From Stappia sediminis (GTDB taxonomy: Bacteria; Pseudomonadota; Alphaproteobacteria; Rhizobiales; Stappiaceae): a DNA stretch of 64,000 bases. Both the position numbers and the translations under genes were made by a program. Location of the stretch: positions 434,001-498,000 of the forward strand of contig NZ_WUMV01000003.1 in NCBI RefSeq assembly GCF_009826895.1, in the 5' to 3' direction. This document shows, piece by piece, positions 59,368 through 64,000 of this stretch. Under the pieces are notes generated by a model. That model saw nothing but the letters and a program-made list of their open reading frames with translations, did no database searches and was not told the origin of the DNA. Each line of letters opens with the position of its first letter. Positions within the stretch are counted from its first letter, which is position 1.

Positions 59368-59745
59368 CTACTTGCCGAGCTTGGAGATCGCGCCCTGGAC
59401 GGCCTGCCGATTGTCCAGGATCAGCTGGACGACCCTGTACTGGTCATCGATACGGCGCACGAGGAAATCGGCGTTGATCGTGTTGCCGGCGTCGTCGATC
59501 ATTTCCGAGCAGACGAAATAGTCGTCTCCCATCGTGACGATGAACGGGTGAACGTTTGCCGGAAAAACGGTCTTCAGTGCGCCTTCCTTTGTGTCGACGT
59601 AGCTGTATCCACCGTCAAGGAGGATTGATTCCGTAAATTGCAGCATGGCTGTCTGCAACTTAACCTGAAGTTCTGTGTTGAGTTCTTCTGATTTAGCAGG
59701 GGAAATCGCCAGCCAAGCGAAGACGAGAAGTGCGAGTATTTTCAT
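59368..59745 (-). CDS. Small secreted protein of the SiaABC-like locus
   Basis: This 125-residue protein has a signal peptide (about 1-19, MKILALLVFAWLAISPAKS). The mature part contains AMLQFTESILLDGGYSYVDTKEG, HPFIVTMGDDYFVCSEMIDDAG and YRVVQLILDNR. No family is recognised. It is the first gene of the unit that continues, six bases later, with the SiaA-like phosphatase, so a role as periplasmic ligand-binding partner of SiaA is plausible. That role is inference. It is divergent from siaB. Confidence 0.8.
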   Translation of the reverse strand: MKILALLVFAWLAISPAKSEELNTELQVKLQTAMLQFTESILLDGGYSYVDTKEGALKTVFPANVHPFIVTMGDDYFVCSEMIDDAGNTINADFLVRRIDDQYRVVQLILDNRQAVQGAISKLGK

Positions 59746-59874
59746 TTCTACGACCCTCGCGTCTTAGACTGTTTTTTATGCTATCATTTTCTTGCGAAGA
59801 CGGCGAGCCTGGATTTGACTGGCAAAGTGGATCCCAGTCCGTTCCTGCGCGAATGGCCGGCCCGGAGAAGGTGG
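59746..59874. promoter_or_regulatory. Divergent promoter region of the SiaABC-like locus
   Basis: This gap of about 130 bases, or 70 if siaB starts at the TTG at 59815, separates the secreted-protein/siaA unit from siaBC-cyclase. It contains the AT-rich stretch GTTTTTTATGCTATCATTTT at 59771-59790. Both units are probably started here. No clear -35/-10 pair can be fixed. Confidence 0.4.
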
Positions 59875-60441
59875 ATGCTTGCAAATGAACTTTACGGGCT
59901 GAAAAAGGATCTCCGCGAGCGCGGGATAGTCTTCGCCTATAGCGGCTATGTTACTGAAAACGTTCTGAGCGGCGTGGGCGACGCGCTGAAGAAGAAGCTT
60001 GCGATAGAGGATGCGGACACCAAGACGATCCGCAGCGTTTTCGCCGTTTTCGTCGAGCAGATGCAGAATATCATCCGCTACTCGGTGGAGCAGCTTCCCT
60101 CGCCCGACCTGCCGCCGTCGGCCGACCACCCGGCGGAGTTGCGCTACGGTATCCTGACGATCGGGCAGGAGGGGGCGGATTACGTCGTCCACGCCGGCAA
60201 TCTGGTGATGAAGTCCGACGTGCCGCGCATGCGCGAGCGGCTTTCAGCCATCCAGGCGATGAACCGCGAGCAGCTGAAATTCGCCTACAAGGAGCAACTT
60301 CGAAGCGGACCGGACGAACACAGCAAGGGTGCGGGCATCGGCTTTATCGAAATCGCGCGCCGGGCGTCGAGCCCGATCGAGTTCGATTTCATGGATATCG
60401 ACGGCAAGCTCGCTTTCTTCGCGTTGAAAGCCACGATCTGA
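59875..60441 (+). CDS. siaB: SiaB-family protein kinase (GHKL-like)
   Basis: The ATG at 59875, preceded by GGAGAAGG, gives 188 residues. A TTG at 59815 would give 208. The sequence matches SiaB: LYGLKKDLRERGIVFAYSGYVTENVLSGVGDALKKKL, the N-box-like VFVEQMQNIIRYS, and the glycine-rich KGAGIGFIEIARRAS before DFMDIDGKLAFFALKA. In Pseudomonas SiaB phosphorylates SiaC on a threonine. It is followed by the siaC-like gene within a few bases, in one operon. Confidence 0.88.
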   Translation: MLANELYGLKKDLRERGIVFAYSGYVTENVLSGVGDALKKKLAIEDADTKTIRSVFAVFVEQMQNIIRYSVEQLPSPDLPPSADHPAELRYGILTIGQEGADYVVHAGNLVMKSDVPRMRERLSAIQAMNREQLKFAYKEQLRSGPDEHSKGAGIGFIEIARRASSPIEFDFMDIDGKLAFFALKATI

Positions 60442-60452
60442 GCGGGGTGGAT

Positions 60453-60839
60453 ATGGAAAATCTCGAGATTCCCGCCACGACGCGCACGCCGGCTGTCGAA
60501 TTCGACTTTCGCAACAACCACCTGAGGATCAGCGGCGAATCCTATCCGGAGGACGTGACGAGTTTCTACAGCTCGCTCCTGGAAGCGCTCGACCGTTATC
60601 TCGACGGGCGCACCTCCGGGGCTTGCCGCTTCGATTTCGAACTTATCTATTTCAACAGCAGCAGCGCCAAGGCGATCATGATGCTGATGGAAAAGCTCGA
60701 CGAAGCGGCCGGTGCCGGCATGAGCGTCGACGTTCACTGGTTCTACGATCCGCAGGACGAGACGATGCACGAACTTGGAGAGGAGTTCGGCGAAGATCTG
60801 CAACACGCGGTTTTCCACCTCGAGAACATTTCACGCTGA
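60453..60839 (+). CDS. siaC: SiaC-like DUF1987 partner protein
   Basis: The ATG at 60453 gives 128 residues. A GTG at 60447 would add two. DUF1987 landmarks are TPAVEFDF, GESYPEDVTSFYSSLLEALDRYL and FELIYFNSSSAKAIMMLMEKLDEAA. In Pseudomonas SiaC the phosphorylated residue is Thr68, in a YxNTSS-type segment as I recall it. Here the equivalent segment reads YFNSSSAK, so Ser69 would be the acceptor. The unphosphorylated protein binds and activates a cyclase in the known system. It overlaps the cyclase start by one base (TGATG). Confidence 0.88.
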   Translation: MENLEIPATTRTPAVEFDFRNNHLRISGESYPEDVTSFYSSLLEALDRYLDGRTSGACRFDFELIYFNSSSAKAIMMLMEKLDEAAGAGMSVDVHWFYDPQDETMHELGEEFGEDLQHAVFHLENISR

Positions 60840-61888
60840 TGGCGACCACCGATCTGTTTGCCAGGGAGGAGAAGGTTATCGCGGCGGCGGAAAGGCTGCT
60901 GGCGGAAACCGCGCCTGCCGATGCAGAAGCCCGCGCGGCTTTCGAAAAGCTGCTTTCCGAATACCGCAAGCTTTTCAAGACGACCCGGCGCATGATGCGG
61001 CTGAGCGACCGCAACGAACTCGAGCTTAACGCCCTTGCGGAACAGCGCCAGAAAGCGGCTGACGAGATTTCACGCAAGAATCAGGAGCTGGAGGCGCTTT
61101 CGGCCAAGCTTTCCAAGTATCTTTCGCCGCAGGTCTATGGATCGATCTTCTCCGGACGGCAGGAGGTGAAGCTTGCGAGCCGGCGCGAAAAGCTGACGGT
61201 GCTTTTTTCCGACATCGCCGGCTTCACGGAGCTGACCGACAAAATGGAGTCGGAGGACCTCACCCTCCTTCTCAACCAGTATCTGACCGAGATGTCGCGG
61301 GTCGCGCTCGAATTCGGGGCGACGATCGACAAATATATCGGCGATGCGATCATGATCTTCTTCGGAGATCCGGAAACGCGCGGCGTGCGCGAGGATGCGC
61401 TTGCCTGCGTGAAAATGGCGATCGCCATGCAGGCGCGCCTGCAGGACCTGCAAGGCGAGTGGCACGACCAGGGCATACGCGAAGCGCTCGCCTGCCGGAT
61501 CGGCATCAACACCGGATATTGCACGGTCGGCAATTTCGGCAGCGAAGACCGGATGGACTATACGATCATCGGTGGGGCGGTGAACGTCGCCTCGCGCCTC
61601 GAGCACGAGGCAGGTGCAGGCGAGATCTATATTTCCTACGAAACCTACGCGCATATCCGCGACGAGGTTGAATGCGAGGAGGTCGGTTCGCTCCGCGTCA
61701 AGGGCGTGGCCTATCCCGTCGCCGTCTACAGAGTGATAGGCCTTGCGGGCGAGGCAGAACGATCCCGCCGGATCGTTGCCGACAGCCCCCATTTCCGCAT
61801 GCATCTGGAGCCTGAAAGAATGGGCCCGGACGAACGGGAGGAAAGTGCCGCACTCCTGCGCAGGGCGCTCGACGCGCTGGGCGGGTAA
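60839..61888 (+). CDS. Class III adenylate cyclase with N-terminal coiled coil
   Basis: The ATG at 60839, overlapping the siaC stop, gives 349 residues. An N-terminal helical, coiled-coil part (about 31-95) contains LLSEYRKLFKTTRRMMRLSDRNE, similar to the segment found before the GGDEF domain in SiaD-type proteins. The cyclase domain (about 115-300) has metal Asp125 and Asp169, adenine-selecting Lys165 and Thr242, and transition-state Asn249 and Arg253. All catalytic residues are present, so cAMP synthesis is expected. No membrane segment is seen. The tail after about 305 is charged and probably helical. Confidence 0.92.
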   Translation: MATTDLFAREEKVIAAAERLLAETAPADAEARAAFEKLLSEYRKLFKTTRRMMRLSDRNELELNALAEQRQKAADEISRKNQELEALSAKLSKYLSPQVYGSIFSGRQEVKLASRREKLTVLFSDIAGFTELTDKMESEDLTLLLNQYLTEMSRVALEFGATIDKYIGDAIMIFFGDPETRGVREDALACVKMAIAMQARLQDLQGEWHDQGIREALACRIGINTGYCTVGNFGSEDRMDYTIIGGAVNVASRLEHEAGAGEIYISYETYAHIRDEVECEEVGSLRVKGVAYPVAVYRVIGLAGEAERSRRIVADSPHFRMHLEPERMGPDEREESAALLRRALDALGG

Positions 61889-61953
61889 GAACAGGCGATA
61901 CTTGAACGATTGCTCCGTAACGTAAACCATCGCAAGCTGTCGGACTTCGGATG

Positions 61954-62122
61954 CTAGTGGAGCGAATTTGACATTTGAGTCCCGGTTGCAGCGATGCTCT
62001 CGCTCAAATGTCGAATTCAAAAGCTCCACTAGAAACAAATAGTTACATAGTGGTTTTAGAGCTTCCATCATTTGCAACCGAGATTGCGGCAGGGGGATGC
62101 AAGTGATGGAAGCAAACCACTA
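61954..62122. repeat. Palindromic mosaic element, 169 bp, two large hairpins
   Basis: Palindrome one has arms CTAGTGGAGC (61954-61963) and GCTCCACTAG (62023-62032). Inside it are the 16-base arms 61964-61979 and 62003-62018, with one mismatch. Palindrome two pairs TAGTGGTTT (62048-62056) with AAACCACTA (62114-62122), and GCTTCCATCA (62061-62070) with TGATGGAAGC (62104-62113). The sequence is AT-richer than its surroundings. It is of the rhizobial intergenic mosaic type and unlike the element at 37997. Confidence 0.8.
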
Positions 62123-62146
62123 GGAACGACATGCGGGGTGGTGGAG

Positions 62147-63730
62147 ATGGCGGAGCTTTCCTTCTTCGGTGCGGCGGGAACGGTGACGGGATCCTGCTCG
62201 CAGGTTCAGACCGGGAATTGCCGGTTCCTGATCGACTGCGGCATGTTCCAGGGCAACCGCTCGGTGCGTGAACTCAATGCAAAGCCTTTTCCCTTCGAGG
62301 CGGCCTCGCTCGATTTCGTCATTCTGACGCATGCCCATATCGACCACACCGGGCTGGTGCCGAAGCTCATCCACCATGGCTTTCGCGGGCCTATCTATGC
62401 AACGGCCGCGACCCGCGACCTGCTGGAGTTCATGTTGCCGGATTCCGCCTCCATCGTGGAATCGGAGGCCGAGCGCATCTCCCGGCGCAAGCAGCGGCGC
62501 AACGCATCGCCGATCCAGCCGATCTACCGCATGGAGGACGCCGAACAGGCGCTGAAGCAGATCGAGCCGTGCGATTTCGAAGCATGGTTCGAGCCGGCGC
62601 CCGGCGTTTCTGCCCGCTTCTGGAACGCGGGTCATATCCTGGGGTCCGCTTCCGTCGAACTGAAGATCCTGGAAGACGGGGACGAGCACACTCTGCGCCT
62701 TTTGTTTTCCGGCGACATCGGCCCGGACGAAAAGGCTTTCTACCCCGAACCTGAAGCCGGCGAAGGCTTCGACTACGTGATCTGCGAAAGCACCTATGGC
62801 GACCGCGACCGGGAGGACTATACGCTTGAAAAGCGCCGCGAGGCCCTGAGAAAGGAACTGGTGGAGGGGCTGGAGCGGGGCGGCAATGTCGTGATCCCCT
62901 CTTTTGCCGTGGAACGCAGCCAGGAGCTGCTGCACGACATCGGCGTGCTTCTAAAGCAAAAGGAAATTCCCCCGACAGCCGTTTTCCTGGACTCTCCGCT
63001 CGCCAACAAGGTGACGGAGGTCTTCATTCGCTATGCCCACACCTTCGACGATATCGATATCGACGAGGCGGAGCTTTTCCGCGATCCGCGCTTCCGGCTC
63101 GTCAAAAGCGTGGAGGAAAGCAAGGCGATCAACCGCGTGACGGGCGGCGCGATCATCATTTCGGCCAGCGGCATGTGCGAGGCCGGGCGCATCAAGCACC
63201 ACCTGAAGAACAATATCTGGCGCAAGGAGGCGACGATTCTCTTCGTCGGCTATCAGGCGCCGGGAACGCTCGGGCAGATCATCCTGTCGGGCCGCAAGGA
63301 TGTTCGCATCCATGGCCGGGAGTACAAGGTGCGCGCGACCATCCGCCAGATTGGCAATTACTCAGCCCATGCCGACCGCAGCGAGCTTGTCGACTGGATA
63401 ATGGAGCGCAGCCCCATCGTCGGTGGGCTTTTCCTCAATCACGGCGAACAGGAAGCGCGCATGAACCTGCGCCTGTTGCTTGGCGAAAAGGGGCTGGAGC
63501 TTGAAAAGATCCTGCTGCCGATGTTCGACGAGACCTTCGAGCTTGTGGCCGGCACCGCCCAGTCCAAGGGCCGCGCGGCGCAGCGTATCGACGACGCAGC
63601 ACTTGCCCACGACTGGCACAACCAGTACGCGGAATTCAGCCTTGCGCTGTCGAACCGTCTTGAGGGCATGGAAGATCCGCACGAGCGGGAAGCGCTGTTG
63701 AAAGAGTTGCAGGAGGCCTTGGGAGGTTGA
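62147..63730 (+). CDS. MBL-fold beta-CASP RNA-processing-type protein
   Basis: The ATG at 62147 (MAELSFFGAAGTVTG) gives 527 residues. A longer frame from 62072 would start inside the palindromic repeat and is unlikely. The metallo-beta-lactamase domain has THAHIDHTG (His62, His64, Asp66, His67) and FSGDIG. The beta-CASP and RMMBL parts have IISASGMCEAGRIKHHL, VGYQAPGTLG and GNYSAHADRSEL. This is the CPSF73/YSH1-like group of predicted RNA nucleases. Bacterial members are poorly studied. No link to the cyclase genes upstream is shown. Confidence 0.93.
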   Translation: MAELSFFGAAGTVTGSCSQVQTGNCRFLIDCGMFQGNRSVRELNAKPFPFEAASLDFVILTHAHIDHTGLVPKLIHHGFRGPIYATAATRDLLEFMLPDSASIVESEAERISRRKQRRNASPIQPIYRMEDAEQALKQIEPCDFEAWFEPAPGVSARFWNAGHILGSASVELKILEDGDEHTLRLLFSGDIGPDEKAFYPEPEAGEGFDYVICESTYGDRDREDYTLEKRREALRKELVEGLERGGNVVIPSFAVERSQELLHDIGVLLKQKEIPPTAVFLDSPLANKVTEVFIRYAHTFDDIDIDEAELFRDPRFRLVKSVEESKAINRVTGGAIIISASGMCEAGRIKHHLKNNIWRKEATILFVGYQAPGTLGQIILSGRKDVRIHGREYKVRATIRQIGNYSAHADRSELVDWIMERSPIVGGLFLNHGEQEARMNLRLLLGEKGLELEKILLPMFDETFELVAGTAQSKGRAAQRIDDAALAHDWHNQYAEFSLALSNRLEGMEDPHEREALLKELQEALGG

Positions 63731-63842
63731 GCCGATGTTGAGTGAGCCCGAGCGGTCTCACCATGGCGAGTTTTGTAGTTGGGGGCGGAATCAATTATAG
63801 ACCTCTGAGATTACAGAAATATCGAATTTTCGGAGGTTTAAG

Positions 63843-64000
63843 ATGACGCGTTGGGCTGTAGTTTTCGAGGATACTCCGGGAATGCTCGTTCATCGCCGTA
63901 AATTCGGCGGTGAACATATCGCCTATCTGGAGAAGAACTCGGATAAGATACTTGTTGGTGGCGGACTTCGACCGGTTCCGGATGCGCCATTTGTTGGTGG
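63843..64000 (+). CDS. YCII-related-domain protein (3' end cut by window)
   Basis: An ATG at 63843, preceded by the ribosome binding site GGAGG, opens a frame that runs to the window end. The 52 residues seen (MTRWAVVFEDTPGMLVHRRKFGGEHIAYLEKNSDKILVGGGLRP-type start) match the YciI/YCII fold, with the conserved His of HIAYL and the GGGLRP turn. Such small ferredoxin-like-fold proteins are of unknown or muconolactone-like function. Confidence 0.75.
   Translation, partial: MTRWAVVFEDTPGMLVHRRKFGGEHIAYLEKNSDKILVGGGLRPVPDAPFVG

Overview
The window reads as a chromosomal segment of an alphaproteobacterium of the order Hyphomicrobiales (Rhizobiales). It is GC-rich and densely coded. It carries gene blocks I know from that order: rpmB / DUF3108 / cobT / cobS / J-domain protein / bolA, then ccmAB divergent from acnA, xerD / small membrane protein / aroK / aroB / hlyC-corC, and glnK-amtB. 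It also has RIME-like double-palindrome repeats. I cannot name the genus. No tRNA, rRNA, CRISPR array, prophage or insertion sequence was recognised.

Layout. 1-5.1 kb: a pentapeptide-repeat protein cut by the window edge, a small L,D-transpeptidase, a patatin-like lipase with 3-hydroxybutyrate dehydrogenase, and two unknown membrane proteins. 5.3-14 kb: ispG, pdxY, a DUF429 protein, a YafK-type L,D-transpeptidase lipoprotein, accA, a DUF3108 protein, rpmB with a clear sigma-70 promoter, a queuosine-precursor transporter and a phytase-like secreted protein. 14-33 kb: cobalt chelatase cobST, a J-domain protein, bolA, ccmBA, acnA, carbonic anhydrase, a probable mesaconyl-CoA hydratase, xerD, aroKB, a CorC-type membrane protein, ccmCDG and a DUF1223 protein. 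The cytochrome c maturation genes are therefore split into two groups about 11 kb apart. 33-38 kb: a cation diffusion facilitator, then two ammonium transporters and glnK, with a sigma-54-like promoter in front of each transcription unit.

37.9-57 kb: an AEC-family transporter broken by a 111-bp double-palindrome repeat, then mostly single housekeeping or accessory genes. These include DUF924, TusA, phhB, low-molecular-weight phosphatase, host-attachment protein, PAP2 phosphatase, an HCCA-isomerase-like protein, a LysE exporter, a large YcbB-type L,D-transpeptidase, a hybrid histidine kinase without a sensor domain, an intact AEC transporter, GluQ-RS, a DNA glycosylase, DUF2254, VOC, esterase, endonuclease-like and YchJ-like proteins, an Lrp regulator divergent from a class-V aminotransferase, and a DEAD-box helicase.

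57.9-61.9 kb holds the most interesting locus. It has a membrane PP2C/SpoIIE phosphatase (SiaA-like) preceded by a small secreted protein, and divergently a SiaB-like kinase, a SiaC-like DUF1987 protein and a class III adenylate cyclase. In the Pseudomonas SiaABCD module the output enzyme is a diguanylate cyclase. Here a predicted cAMP-forming enzyme takes that place, which suggests a threonine/serine partner-switch controlling cAMP. A second, 169-bp palindromic mosaic element, a beta-CASP metallo-beta-lactamase-fold protein and the start of a YCII-domain protein close the window.
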